Positions 26,018-34,786 of a stretch of DNA of 64,000 nucleotides are shown here, one piece after another. The stretch spans positions 65,534 to 129,533 of the forward strand of contig NZ_BAABJX010000026.1 of assembly GCF_039543525.1 (NCBI RefSeq), in the 5' to 3' direction. The notes under the pieces are model-generated. The model was given only the letters and a program-made list of their open reading frames with translations, made no database searches and had not been told where the DNA came from. The translations under genes and the position numbers were made by a program. The number at the start of each line of letters is the position of its first letter. The first letter of the stretch is position 1. Origin of the DNA: Algivirga pacifica (GTDB lineage: Bacteria > Bacteroidota > Bacteroidia > Cytophagales > Flammeovirgaceae).

Positions 26018-26171
26018 AAACTTAGACAATAAGAAGATTCATATTCAGGGAAGACAACTTTTTGAACTTTCCTGCTATATCCATACAAACGATTTTTTTA
26101 GTTTACCAGGTGCTCCTTTTCAACGGACCCTAGGTATAGTATCAAACCAGACGTAATTAACATTCGAGATT

Positions 26172-27194
26172 ATGAACCGAAGAAACTTTCTATTCAACAC
26201 AGCCATGCTTTCAGGCATTTTTTTACCTTCTTCACCTGCTTTAGCTACTCCTTCTACTCCAGGACTTATAAAACCAAGACCATTAAAAAAAGGTGATAAA
26301 GTTGCGATCATGGCCCCTGCAGGAGCGGTCTTTAGTCCCAAGCATATTGATAAAGTATGTGATGCCCTTAAAGAGCTTGGCTTAGAAGCAGTCAAAGGAA
26401 AAAGCTTATACCAACAACACGGATACCTGGCAGGAAAGGATAAGGATAGAGCCAAAGAGTTTAATCAATTTATGGGAGATAAGGACATCAACGGCATCTT
26501 AGCGATTCGTGGCGGATGGGGATGTGCCCGTATGCTTCCTTATATCGATTATGAACTGGCCCGAAAAAATCCCAAGATGGTGATGGGGATGAGTGATATT
26601 ACTGCCTTGTTATTGGCCCTTTACCAGAAATCCTCTTTGGTTACTTTCCACGGACTAGTAGGATATGCCAGCTGGAATGAATTTTCTGTAGAGCACTTTC
26701 AACGTACCGTAATGACTAATGAAATGTACACGCTCATTAATGATACCTCTACGGAAGAAGAAGCCTATACTATACGTCCCGGTGTAGTAGAAGGAGAATT
26801 GGTTGGAGGAAACCTTACCGTACTCTCTGGACTGATAGGCTCTCCATATATTCCGGACTGGAAAGGAAAGATTCTATTTCTGGAAGATCTAAATGAAGAC
26901 CCTTACCGTATCGACCGAATGCTGACGCACCTTAAAATCTCTGGAGTTTTAGATCAGATCAGCGGATTTATTTTTGGGAATTGTCGAAAGTGCGTTTCTG
27001 ACGACCCTGCCGCTTCCTTCTCCCTGTCTGAGCTGTTCCTGGATCACATTTACCCCCTAAAGATTCCGGCTTATTACGGTGCTAACATTGGGCATATTAC
27101 CAATAAATTTTCTCTTCCTGTAGGAGTAAAAGTACAGATGGATGCCAAGAAGCATACGCTAACTTACTTGGAAACCCCCATGCTCGAAGCGTAA
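26172..27194 (+). CDS. LD-carboxypeptidase (peptidase S66)
   Basis: Serine carboxypeptidase family (LdcA/MccF) that removes the terminal D-Ala from muropeptide tetrapeptides or inactivates related compounds. The N-terminus MNRRNFLFNTAMLSGIFLP has a twin-arginine-like motif, so Tat export is likely and the enzyme would act outside the cytoplasm. Domain marks are GDKVAIMAPAGA, AIRGGWGCARMLPYID, the nucleophile region GMSDITALLLAL, and FLEDLNEDPYRIDRML for the Glu region. A periplasmic location fits murein trimming rather than strictly cytoplasmic recycling. Monocistronic; a compound hairpin begins two bases after the stop. Confidence 0.88.
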   Translation: MNRRNFLFNTAMLSGIFLPSSPALATPSTPGLIKPRPLKKGDKVAIMAPAGAVFSPKHIDKVCDALKELGLEAVKGKSLYQQHGYLAGKDKDRAKEFNQFMGDKDINGILAIRGGWGCARMLPYIDYELARKNPKMVMGMSDITALLLALYQKSSLVTFHGLVGYASWNEFSVEHFQRTVMTNEMYTLINDTSTEEEAYTIRPGVVEGELVGGNLTVLSGLIGSPYIPDWKGKILFLEDLNEDPYRIDRMLTHLKISGVLDQISGFIFGNCRKCVSDDPAASFSLSELFLDHIYPLKIPAYYGANIGHITNKFSLPVGVKVQMDAKKHTLTYLETPMLEA

Positions 27195-27196
27195 AT

Positions 27197-27351
27197 GTTG
27201 AGGCGGCTTGCGCCGCTAGTTGAGTAGCACTGCGTGCTGTTGAGTTTCACCTTCGGTGAGTTGAGAAAAGGTACTGTTTAAAACTCAACAGAGCGAAGCT
27301 CTACTCAACAGCACGCAGTGCTACTCAACCAGCGGCGCAAGCCGCCTCAAC
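27197..27351. repeat. type A compound hairpin (best-preserved copy)
   Basis: 155 bases between convergent genes. Left: GTTGAG + GCGGC-TTGC-GCCGC, GTTGAG + AGCAC-TGC-GTGCT, GTTGAG + TCACC-TTC-GGTGA, GTTGAG. Core: AAAAGGTACTGTTTAAAA. Right: CTCAAC + GAGC-GAA-GCTC, CTCAAC + AGCAC-GCA-GTGCT, CTCAAC + GCGGC-GCAA-GCCGC, CTCAAC. The first two left modules pair with the last two right modules, but the third pair (TCACC.. versus GAGC..) does not, so modules change independently. It ends five bases before the stop of the DUF2141 gene. Confidence 0.92.
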
Positions 27352-27355
27352 TGTG

Positions 27356-27799
27356 CTAGAAGATCTTATATAGCTTCAATTGCTGCCTTTTATAGTGTTT
27401 ATTAAAAGGTACTGAGGCCGCATCAAACTTGGGATTTCCTAGAGGCTTATAGTTATTTCCAAAAGCTATTGGTTCTTTGGGAACTCCCATCATATTATCA
27501 TCCAGTTCTCCATTATCATTAAGATCCTGAAAAACGGATATTGCATAGGTGCCATAAGGTACCTCAAAAGAAATCACCTTTTTATCTTCTTTAGTATCGA
27601 TAACCATATCCTTAAACGGCTTATCAATCCAGTCCTTTCCATCGCGATCATAAAGAGCGATAAATACCGTCCCTTTTCCTTGCTCAATATTGGTAATCTC
27701 AAACTCCAGGGTTTGGGTTTGAGCATATCCATTATAGGGTTTAAACAGTAGGCTCCCCAACAGGAAGCAGACAGTTATTATTATTTTATAGGTATTCAT
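27356..27799 (-). CDS. DUF2141 secreted protein
   Basis: A 147-residue exported protein with a signal peptide (ITVCFLLGSLLFKPYNGYAQ). The DUF2141 pattern is clear: LEFEITNIEQGKGTVFIALY, then FEVPYGTYAISVFQDLNDN, then MGVPKEPIAFGNN and a C-terminal VPF segment. The family is a single beta-sandwich of unknown function. Single gene; its stop abuts the compound hairpin. Confidence 0.88.
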   Translation of the reverse strand: MNTYKIIITVCFLLGSLLFKPYNGYAQTQTLEFEITNIEQGKGTVFIALYDRDGKDWIDKPFKDMVIDTKEDKKVISFEVPYGTYAISVFQDLNDNGELDDNMMGVPKEPIAFGNNYKPLGNPKFDAASVPFNKHYKRQQLKLYKIF

Positions 27800-28073
27800 A
27801 GTCAGTGGTTAATATATGAATTCCCTAGGGTAACACTGAATCACCTACTACAGTTATTAAAATGGAAATTTTTTATGTTAAGGAGTTGAATAGCAATTCG
27901 TGCTATTGAGGCTTTATCATCTAGTCAAAGAAAACTTCTGACATTTTTATTCGTTAAAAGAAAATAACATTACAAAGTAGTATCACAGAAGAAGGGGACT
28001 TATACCTACCCGCTTTCTTCTTCTCCGTCTGCTGCTATCAACATATCCTAAAAACTATTTTGATAAAAGGTAA

Positions 28074-28601
28074 ATGGAAGCCATTGACAAACTAAACGTT
28101 GGCGACTTTTTAAGCTCTCCTCGCCACGGCTATTTTTTCAGGAAGGATCAACGTGTTCTAAAAAAAATCAGGAGAAGAGTAAACCAATTAAGGCATACCG
28201 GAAGTATTCCTGAAAAAACCCTCATTATCAATATCCAGAAAAAGCCCAAGATTATCGAGCTGCATGACGGCAATGCAACGGTGGTCGCCTGGTACCTATA
28301 TGCCCTGGAGAAAGGACTTCCCTTAACGGGACGGGAGCTTCGAAAAAGCTTTGACAATATTATCGTACTTCACTCCAGACGCTATGTTACCGGACAGGTA
28401 TGGCATCCTTTTGTTCCAAAGGAATTAGCCTGTGCCCGACGCCTTTTTGGTGTGGTAGATGCAGAGCAAAATAGCGTAGCCCGAAAGGCACTAAATCTTA
28501 AACGGAAGAGCATTTACTTTAACAACAGTAAGTACTTTGCAGGGAGGGACAGTTGTGAGCCTATTAAGGTTATTGTGGATAAGTTACAGCCTTTGCTCTA
28601 A
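28074..28601 (+). CDS. hypothetical protein, unrecognised
   Basis: A 175-residue basic, soluble protein with no signal peptide. The N-terminal half is rich in Lys/Arg (RKDQRVLKKIRRRVNQLRH), followed by a KPKIIELHDGNATVVAWYLY segment faintly reminiscent of ParB/Srx-like DGNH motifs, but with Ala-Thr instead of His. The C-terminal half contains VWHPFVPKELACARRLFG. The codon pattern and length suggest a real gene. Nucleic-acid binding is possible from the basic composition but is not supported further. Confidence 0.6.
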   Translation: MEAIDKLNVGDFLSSPRHGYFFRKDQRVLKKIRRRVNQLRHTGSIPEKTLIINIQKKPKIIELHDGNATVVAWYLYALEKGLPLTGRELRKSFDNIIVLHSRRYVTGQVWHPFVPKELACARRLFGVVDAEQNSVARKALNLKRKSIYFNNSKYFAGRDSCEPIKVIVDKLQPLL

Positions 28602-28694
28602 AACACTCCCCTTACCAAGGTTGTTTCTATTGTAATTATGCTTAATATATATTCCGTTTATCACCTATAAACAATTAGCAATAAAAAACACCTT

Positions 28695-29900
28695 ATGAAC
28701 ACAAAAAAAATCACTTTCAACAACCAAGAAAACCTTACCCTATCTGCTGAAATACAACTCCCTTTACAGAAGCCTTTAGCTTACGCACTCTTTGCCCATT
28801 GCTTTACTTGCAATAAGAACTTCAAAGCTGTTCAGCATATCGCTGAGGCACTAACCAGTATGGGCTTTGCTGTTTTATTATTTGACTTTGCAGGACTGGG
28901 CAGTAGTGAGGGAGACTTTCAGGACACCAACTTTTCATCCAATATAGAAGACCTTGTCACTGCGGCAGAATATATGCAGGAACATTGGGAAAGCCCTAGT
29001 CTATTAATTGGACATTCCCTGGGAGGAGCCGCTGTTATACAAGCAGCCCATCATATTTCTTCTGTCAAGGCTATTGCAACAATAGGCGCCCCTTCTTCTC
29101 CAGATCATGTTACCCATCTTTTTGATGAGCAACTGGAAGAAATCAATCGCTCCGGAAAAGCGACGGTCAATATTGGAGGAAGACCGTTTACCATCAAAAA
29201 GCAGTTTATCGATGATATTGGAAAAAAGGATAAGCAAGCGTCTATTAAGCAACTCAAAAGGGCGTTATTGATTTTGCACTCCCCACAAGATAATATCGTC
29301 GGAATCAATAATGCTGCCGAGATCTACGAGCAAGCTATGCACCCCAAAAGCTTTATTTCTTTAGACAAGGCTGACCATTTATTAACCAACAAGGACGATT
29401 CCCTATATGCTGGAAAAGTAATTGCTCAATGGGCAGAAAGATACCTTGAGCTTTCTAAAGCTCCATCATTACAGACACATCAACAAGTGGTCGCCCAGAT
29501 TGGCAAAGATAGTTACACTACACACATTCTTGCGGGGCAACATCCGCTACTGGCCGATGAACCGGAGGACGTTGGCGGCGATAATCTAGGACCAACTCCT
29601 TATGAACTATTGCTTGCTTCTCTAGGAGCTTGTACTGTTATGACTTTGAGAATGTATGCTGATCGTAAAGAATGGCCCTTGGAGGAAGTCGAGGTACATC
29701 TATCCCACAAGAAAGATTATGCTGAAGATTGTAAAGAGGCTAAAAATGACGGAGAGAAAATAGACTTTATTGAACGGGAAATTACTTTAAAAGGTGATTT
29801 GAATAAAGAGCAACGAGAAAGACTATTGGAAATTTCTAACAAATGTCCTGTCCATAAGACGCTGACGAGTACGAACAATATTACGACCAAGCTGCTGTAA
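28695..29900 (+). CDS. alpha/beta hydrolase fused to OsmC-like domain
   Basis: A two-domain protein of 401 residues. Residues about 20-250 are an alpha/beta hydrolase with nucleophile elbow LIGHSLGGAA (S108), acid in LHSPQDNIVG and catalytic His in DKADHLLTNK. Residues about 265-400 are an OsmC/Ohr-type domain with the two redox cysteines in SLGACTVMTLRM and NKCPVHKTL. OsmC-like proteins reduce organic hydroperoxides with thiols, so the fusion may hydrolyse an ester and reduce a peroxide on the same substrate (inference). Such fusions are known in bacteria under a bifunctional name. Confidence 0.9.
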   Translation: MNTKKITFNNQENLTLSAEIQLPLQKPLAYALFAHCFTCNKNFKAVQHIAEALTSMGFAVLLFDFAGLGSSEGDFQDTNFSSNIEDLVTAAEYMQEHWESPSLLIGHSLGGAAVIQAAHHISSVKAIATIGAPSSPDHVTHLFDEQLEEINRSGKATVNIGGRPFTIKKQFIDDIGKKDKQASIKQLKRALLILHSPQDNIVGINNAAEIYEQAMHPKSFISLDKADHLLTNKDDSLYAGKVIAQWAERYLELSKAPSLQTHQQVVAQIGKDSYTTHILAGQHPLLADEPEDVGGDNLGPTPYELLLASLGACTVMTLRMYADRKEWPLEEVEVHLSHKKDYAEDCKEAKNDGEKIDFIEREITLKGDLNKEQRERLLEISNKCPVHKTLTSTNNITTKLL

Positions 29901-30028
29901 AATTCAGCATCTGAGACGCATACCCCATAGACGTATCTCTACGGTAATTAACACTAAAAAGCTTTAGAGCTTGTTTGGAACACTGGTTCAGATAAAAAAT
30001 TCCTCGAATCAATGTTCCAGACAAGCGC

Positions 30029-31081
30029 TTACTCATAAATCAGAGAAAAGCCCATAAATTGATAAGTAGGGATATTTCGAAACTGTCCGTGATAGTTTAA
30101 GCCAGTATATCCCCTTAAAAAGAACCCTATCCTAGATATTTCCTTGACGGTATCCCGATACTTCCACCCTAACAATAAGTTAAACGTAGGACTATATCGC
30201 TCCTCGTTTTCGATCTCCACAATCGTTTGTCCCTGAGGTCCCCTTAAATAAAAAGGATATCCATACTGCACTCTTAAACTAAAATCAAAAGAAGTCATAA
30301 ACAACCAATAGTCAGACGACAGCACCCCTTTTGCTTGTTGGTATTGATATTGGAAGTATGCTTCAAACCACCTTTTGGAAGCGATATAATCTGAGTCCTC
30401 AGCTTCATAAGAGCCTATCGAATACCATCCTTTTGAGTGGTTCCACAATACTCTCGCCCCAATTTTTGAAGCGTGATTACTTATCCACTCTTCTTTAGGA
30501 TCATTCACCATAAATGCAAATTCAAATGTCTCAAAGGAGACATTAACTCTTGTGATAGGGATGGAATCCAAAATTCTACTAATCGTCAGTTCATCCCCGA
30601 TATGTGTGCTTTCATGAAAGAACGGAATTATCTTGAAACCCCAGTTCTTGATTCGGCCATTATCTACTTCTTTTATAAAATTGGTCTCCATCAAACCAAA
30701 ACGATAATCTGTATTAAGGATAGGAGCTGTAATATCTTCGGTAAAATCAAACCATACGGACATAGAGATGGGTAGAGAAACTGCCAAAGAAGATTTCTTC
30801 CACTTTTGAAGGTACAAAGGAATTTGAGTTCCTATTACTGTCTCATTATAAAATACATATTGTTCATTTCTATCTGTATTAATGTTATACCCTGATAGAT
30901 TAAGCCCCAAACCTCCATTTACTCTGACATTGGGCGCATAATGGTCCGATAAGAAGTACTGTCCGAAATCTCGTGTCTTGAAAAATGTTTTCTGGGGATA
31001 TATCTTTTGTCCTAAACCTTCATAATGAATAGTGATATGCAATAATAACACAAGTAAAACTCTTAAGGTAAAGATAGACAT
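30029..31081 (-). CDS. DUF1207-like outer membrane protein
   Basis: A 350-residue exported protein, probably an outer-membrane beta-barrel: signal-like N-terminus, alternating aromatic strands throughout (for example GFFLRGYTGLNYHGQF), and a terminal aromatic pattern FMGFSLIYE. The segment KIIPFFHESTHIGDELTISR resembles the HxSTHLGDE hallmark of DUF1207. Function unknown. It is the last gene before a 319-base gap that separates it from the serine hydrolase on the same strand. Confidence 0.65.
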   Translation of the reverse strand: MSIFTLRVLLVLLLHITIHYEGLGQKIYPQKTFFKTRDFGQYFLSDHYAPNVRVNGGLGLNLSGYNINTDRNEQYVFYNETVIGTQIPLYLQKWKKSSLAVSLPISMSVWFDFTEDITAPILNTDYRFGLMETNFIKEVDNGRIKNWGFKIIPFFHESTHIGDELTISRILDSIPITRVNVSFETFEFAFMVNDPKEEWISNHASKIGARVLWNHSKGWYSIGSYEAEDSDYIASKRWFEAYFQYQYQQAKGVLSSDYWLFMTSFDFSLRVQYGYPFYLRGPQGQTIVEIENEERYSPTFNLLLGWKYRDTVKEISRIGFFLRGYTGLNYHGQFRNIPTYQFMGFSLIYE

Positions 31082-31186
31082 AGGTCGAATAATTAGTCAT
31101 TGATATACGCTATTGAAAATACATTTTTTTACGATAACTCTAGGAGGGGGATTATATAGACTTTCAGATTAAGCCTATCACTACTC

Positions 31187-31236
31187 ATAAACAATAAGTA
31201 TATCTCATACAACCGCTTCAATCTTAACTACTATAG
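31187..31236. repeat. dispersed repeat shared with 56083-56132
   Basis: ATAAACAATAAGTATAT followed by CATACAACCGCTTCAATCTTA here closely matches ATAAACAATAACTATAT / CATACGACAGCTTCAATCTTA at 56083-56132, in the same orientation. It lies in the gap upstream of the DUF1207-like gene (31082-31400). Besides a terminator, nothing else is recognised in that gap. Confidence 0.7.
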
Positions 31237-31293
31237 TATGGAGGTTCCCCATTGCTTTTGGGGCGTAAGCAAAACTTATGGGCAGTAAAAAAC

Positions 31294-31340
31294 AAAAAAC
31301 ACACCCAAAGGAAGACGCCTCTCCCTTCAAGGTGTGTTTT
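31294..31340 (-). terminator. terminator of the serine hydrolase gene
   Basis: On the minus strand AAAACACACC pairs with GGTGTGTTTT around a loop containing a second small stem (GAAG/CTTC), followed by TTTTGTTTTTT. It is 61 bases past the stop of the serine hydrolase gene. Confidence 0.82.
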
Positions 31341-31400
31341 GATGAACTATAAACACGTAAACAAACTTAATTTTTATAGCTGCTGAATGAATTCAACAAA

Positions 31401-32900
31401 TTACAATGTTACCTTACGAACAGCCGATACTTTTCCTTCCGTCTGATGTACCAAGATACAAGCTCCTTGTTCCTTCAGTGAGATACGCTTGCTATTCACG
31501 GTAACTTGTCGCAACAACTTTCCTTGTAAAGAATAGATCAACAAGGTTCCTTTAGGTGTATCTGTAAAGTGAACTTGCTTATCCTTTTGGCTTACATAAA
31601 AGGTCTCTTTTTCTTGTGTTTCTTGATTCAAGGCACTGATCAAAGGGTAGTAATACTGCTCTACAGCCATAAATGTTTCCTCTTCTGGTCCATAAAATGC
31701 GCTGCGTTGTCCATAGCTATAGCCTTTATCCCTATAATATCCGTTGGTTATAAAGATCACTCCGAAACGATGTTCTGTATTGAAATACATATCGGAGATC
31801 AAGCCGTAAGCCTCGCCAGGATGTCCTACCATTTTCAAATTGTCAATGACAATATCACCATTAGGCTTATTGGTTATTAAGTGTGCACCACATCCCCATT
31901 GGTTGAATAGCTCGTGATAGTTATTGCCATTTCCTGTGCTGGAATAAGTCCATACCGGCTCATGAATCTTGGCAATCGTAGTGCTATCAAACACCTGCTT
32001 TCCCTCTACTTTTCCATAATTGATATGCATTTGCATAAACTTACCCAATGACTCAGCAGAAGTCCTCAAGCCACCCTGAGGGGCAAACGCTAACCCATTA
32101 CTACCAACGATATAGTGATCCATATTACGGGAAGGAGATACTCCTCCATAATTATCGGCCTGAGGTATTCCTTTGCGATATAACACGGCCATATCTTCAA
32201 TATTAGCAATGTCACTTACATTAAAGCTGCCATCCATTCCTAAAGGATCGAGGATAACTTCTTTTACGTACAAATCGAATCGTTTGCCACTAATTTTTTC
32301 AATGAGCGTACCGATCACCCCATAATTGATATTTGCATAGGTAAAGTACTTGCCAGGAATCTCCGTCCCCCACAAATCGGACGTATGATAGGATCCTTCT
32401 ATTGTTAATAATCCGCTAATATTTTTAGGAGTACTTCCGTAAGAGGCTTTCAGAAAATCAAAATATCCTTTCCCATCTCTCAACCCTGAAGTATGTGCCA
32501 ATAGCATTTTGGCTGTAATCGGTGCATTAGGATGATTGGGGTGTCTAAATTGATATCCCAAATACTCGCTCACATCCTTATCCAAATCCAAACTCCCTTC
32601 CTCATATAGTTTCATCAGTGCGGTTGCCGTCACTAACTTAGAAATAGAAGCGATGCGATACATCGTTTTTTTCCCTATAGGAATATTTCTTTCAATGTCT
32701 GCTTTTCCAAAGTGTAGAGACTCTACCATTTGTCCATCGTGTACTACAATAGCAGACATTCCTACCAATTGATGCTTCTGTGCAATCCCCGCCAAATATG
32801 TCTCAAAGTCTTGCGCAAAAAGTAAGTTGCTCAACCCCATCCCGAACAGAAAAGTAATAAGCGAAAAGCGCAACAGACGCAGCGTTTGTTTGTGTATCAT
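31401..32900 (-). CDS. secreted beta-lactamase-family serine hydrolase with T9SS tail
   Basis: Class C beta-lactamase/DD-peptidase-like protein of 499 residues, exported (signal peptide ending near LLFAQ30). Active-site motifs are the SxxK in IASISKLV (S85, K88) and a YxN in FTYANINYGVIG. After the catalytic domain, residues about 415-499 form a T9SS-like sorting domain (LLIYSLQGKLLRQVTV ... ACILVHQTEGKVSAVRKVTL), so the enzyme is probably on the cell surface or secreted. Substrate may be a D-amino-acid peptide or ester; beta-lactamase activity should not be assumed. Confidence 0.88.
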   Translation of the reverse strand: MIHKQTLRLLRFSLITFLFGMGLSNLLFAQDFETYLAGIAQKHQLVGMSAIVVHDGQMVESLHFGKADIERNIPIGKKTMYRIASISKLVTATALMKLYEEGSLDLDKDVSEYLGYQFRHPNHPNAPITAKMLLAHTSGLRDGKGYFDFLKASYGSTPKNISGLLTIEGSYHTSDLWGTEIPGKYFTYANINYGVIGTLIEKISGKRFDLYVKEVILDPLGMDGSFNVSDIANIEDMAVLYRKGIPQADNYGGVSPSRNMDHYIVGSNGLAFAPQGGLRTSAESLGKFMQMHINYGKVEGKQVFDSTTIAKIHEPVWTYSSTGNGNNYHELFNQWGCGAHLITNKPNGDIVIDNLKMVGHPGEAYGLISDMYFNTEHRFGVIFITNGYYRDKGYSYGQRSAFYGPEEETFMAVEQYYYPLISALNQETQEKETFYVSQKDKQVHFTDTPKGTLLIYSLQGKLLRQVTVNSKRISLKEQGACILVHQTEGKVSAVRKVTL

Positions 32901-33134
32901 GAGAAGTCGTTTTATTAAAACATAGTAAACCTTCCCTATTACCCATGATTCACAAGTAATGGGAAGGCAACCAAGCGTAAATTTAATCTAAGTACGAAAA
33001 CAGATAAACCATTTTCATATGCATTTTTTTCAATGCTTCTTTCTTAGGATACAATATAAACAAAAAAATAAATTATTAATGAATATTTTTAATTTAAATA
33101 AGTTAAAAATAAAAAATAATCACTTTTAGTTAAT

Positions 33135-34607
33135 TTATTTATTCAAAACGACATTTTCAGAGAACTTTATCAAGACTCCATTCACTACAGCAGCTTCTAA
33201 TACTTCTCCCCTCTTCAATAAAAAAGTAGCATGACTTCCATACCCTATTCTAGAAGGTTCTTGGTCTTCGGCCAGCAATGGCAATAAATAAGCATAACGC
33301 TTTTCCTCAGCAAGCTCTTTGACCTTCACATAAGTATACCCTTCCTTTAATAAGGCTTGCATATCCAATGTTCCTATCTCCTCTACTTTCTGAAAAACTT
33401 TAGGATATACTTTTCCCCCTTGCAGCCTTAAGCCTTCCGCATCAAAGTACTGATAAGCCGTAGAGGTGCTCAGGTCACCAACATCTGTAATACGTCCAAC
33501 GTAAACAAAAGGATCATTGACAGTTCCAATACTTTCATTTCTACGAATTCCCAAATCCAGAAGATACTCTTTACCATTTAATGGATAACGAACCTTGGAT
33601 AACTTAAGATCTAATAACTTTCGCTGGTTTTCGGGAAGTGCATGATACTCCGCAATATCATAGGCTTTGTAACCTTCCTCAGCAATACTGAATAATGCAG
33701 AAAGGATTGCCAGATAATTCATCTGACGGATATACTGCTTCTCTCTATCTTGTGGATACCCTCCAGATTCTATCAAGATTGTTCTGGTACCCCACTTCTG
33801 GATATTATCCCCAAAGGCTCTTGGCTCAAAAGTATCGTCATACTTTGCCACTTGCCCTGGCATCTGTTGCTGCAAAGCCTGGTTCATCACAGCAATTACC
33901 TGCATGGCTTCTTTTCTTTTCTGATTGATCTCTCTGGCTTCATTATAGGCAGGAGCTAGAAAGGAAATGGTGGCTGGTTTATCAGAATCTCCAGCCGAGT
34001 AGTAACGACTCTGATCATGCAAATTAAACCCAAAGTCAGCCTTCAAACTATCTCTGACTTGCTTTAGGATTTGTGCTTCTGGAGATTGTAACCTCAACGC
34101 ATCTCGATTGATATCTACGCCCAGAGCATTTCTTCTCTGAAAACGTTCTGCTCCATCAGGATTCAGCATAGGAATAAAATGCAGCTTCACCTCCGAGAGT
34201 AACTGCGCTTTCTCTTCTTTCATCACGGTAGTATCCTTCAGAAAATTGAAGATGTCCATCAGTGCCATAGTGGCCGTCACCTCATCCCCGTGCATCTGTG
34301 ACCAAAGCAAAACATCTATATCTCCTTCACCAATAGAGACCAAGTAAATCTTACGTCCTTCTATGGAGGTTCCTTTCTCTACTACCTCAAAAGAAGTCGG
34401 CAATTGTTGTAGCAATTGTTGTACGGTTTGATGTGCCACCCTTCGATCTGTGATCGTCGTTTCTTTAAATTGAGGATAATCTTTCAACAGTTGTTGTCCC
34501 AAAGCATACTGCTGTTTTTGGGAGGAAGCAATACCCTTTGTTGTCTTCTGCGTATCGCAGGCGGTAATCAATAATAATAGTAGGGTTAGATACGATAATA
34601 CCTTCAT
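33135..34607 (-). CDS. M14-family metallocarboxypeptidase, lipoprotein
   Basis: Zinc carboxypeptidase-like protein of 490 residues with a lipoprotein signal (LLLLITAC, Cys17). The zinc motif HxxE is in LLWSQMHGDEVTATM (H106, E109), the third ligand His in FGFNLHDQSRYY, the substrate Arg/Asn region in GVDINRDALRL and the catalytic Glu region in TILIESGGYPQD. A C-terminal beta domain follows (about 340-490). The longest frame starts with TTG at 34613; the ATG at 34607 gives the lipoprotein signal. It could trim peptides, including murein peptides, in the periplasm. AT-rich sequence (32901-33134) lies downstream. Confidence 0.85.
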   Translation of the reverse strand: MKVLSYLTLLLLLITACDTQKTTKGIASSQKQQYALGQQLLKDYPQFKETTITDRRVAHQTVQQLLQQLPTSFEVVEKGTSIEGRKIYLVSIGEGDIDVLLWSQMHGDEVTATMALMDIFNFLKDTTVMKEEKAQLLSEVKLHFIPMLNPDGAERFQRRNALGVDINRDALRLQSPEAQILKQVRDSLKADFGFNLHDQSRYYSAGDSDKPATISFLAPAYNEAREINQKRKEAMQVIAVMNQALQQQMPGQVAKYDDTFEPRAFGDNIQKWGTRTILIESGGYPQDREKQYIRQMNYLAILSALFSIAEEGYKAYDIAEYHALPENQRKLLDLKLSKVRYPLNGKEYLLDLGIRRNESIGTVNDPFVYVGRITDVGDLSTSTAYQYFDAEGLRLQGGKVYPKVFQKVEEIGTLDMQALLKEGYTYVKVKELAEEKRYAYLLPLLAEDQEPSRIGYGSHATFLLKRGEVLEAAVVNGVLIKFSENVVLNK

Positions 34608-34636
34608 GGTCAATTCTTTTGGATGATAAATTCTTT

Positions 34637-34721
34637 CTTATCAAGGTTACATTACTCGCCATACTACCAACTAGCTTTGTTGAATCGTTGGTAGTGTGGC
34701 GAATAATGCAACCTTAATAAG
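34637..34721. repeat. 35-bp inverted repeat (hairpin)
   Basis: Left arm 34637-34671 and right arm 34687-34721 are complementary at about 31 of 35 positions, with a 15-base loop containing GTTGAATC. The inner arm ACTACCAAC and loop TAGCTTTGTTGA recur almost exactly at 63891-63911. It lies just upstream of the M14 peptidase gene. Confidence 0.8.
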
Positions 34722-34755
34722 AAGAGTAACAATCACCAAAATGTACCACGAAGAA

Positions 34756-34786
34756 AGTAAGAGTGCCCCTTATGGGCACCCTTACT
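34756..34786 (-). terminator. hairpin at the end of the MFS gene
   Basis: GTAAG-A-GTGCCC pairs with GGGCAC-C-CTTAC around CTTAT; the stem overlaps the MFS stop codon (34782-34784). The downstream T-run on the minus strand is short, so termination strength is uncertain. Confidence 0.6.

Noticed and set aside
27197..27351. CRISPR-like array
   Set aside because: GTTGAG/CTCAAC linkers recur regularly, but the intervening pieces are short self-complementary stems, the arms are mirrored, and no cas genes are present.
31401..32900. Antibiotic beta-lactamase
   Set aside because: The class C fold motifs are shared by many esterases and DD-peptidases, and a T9SS-like tail points to another extracellular role.
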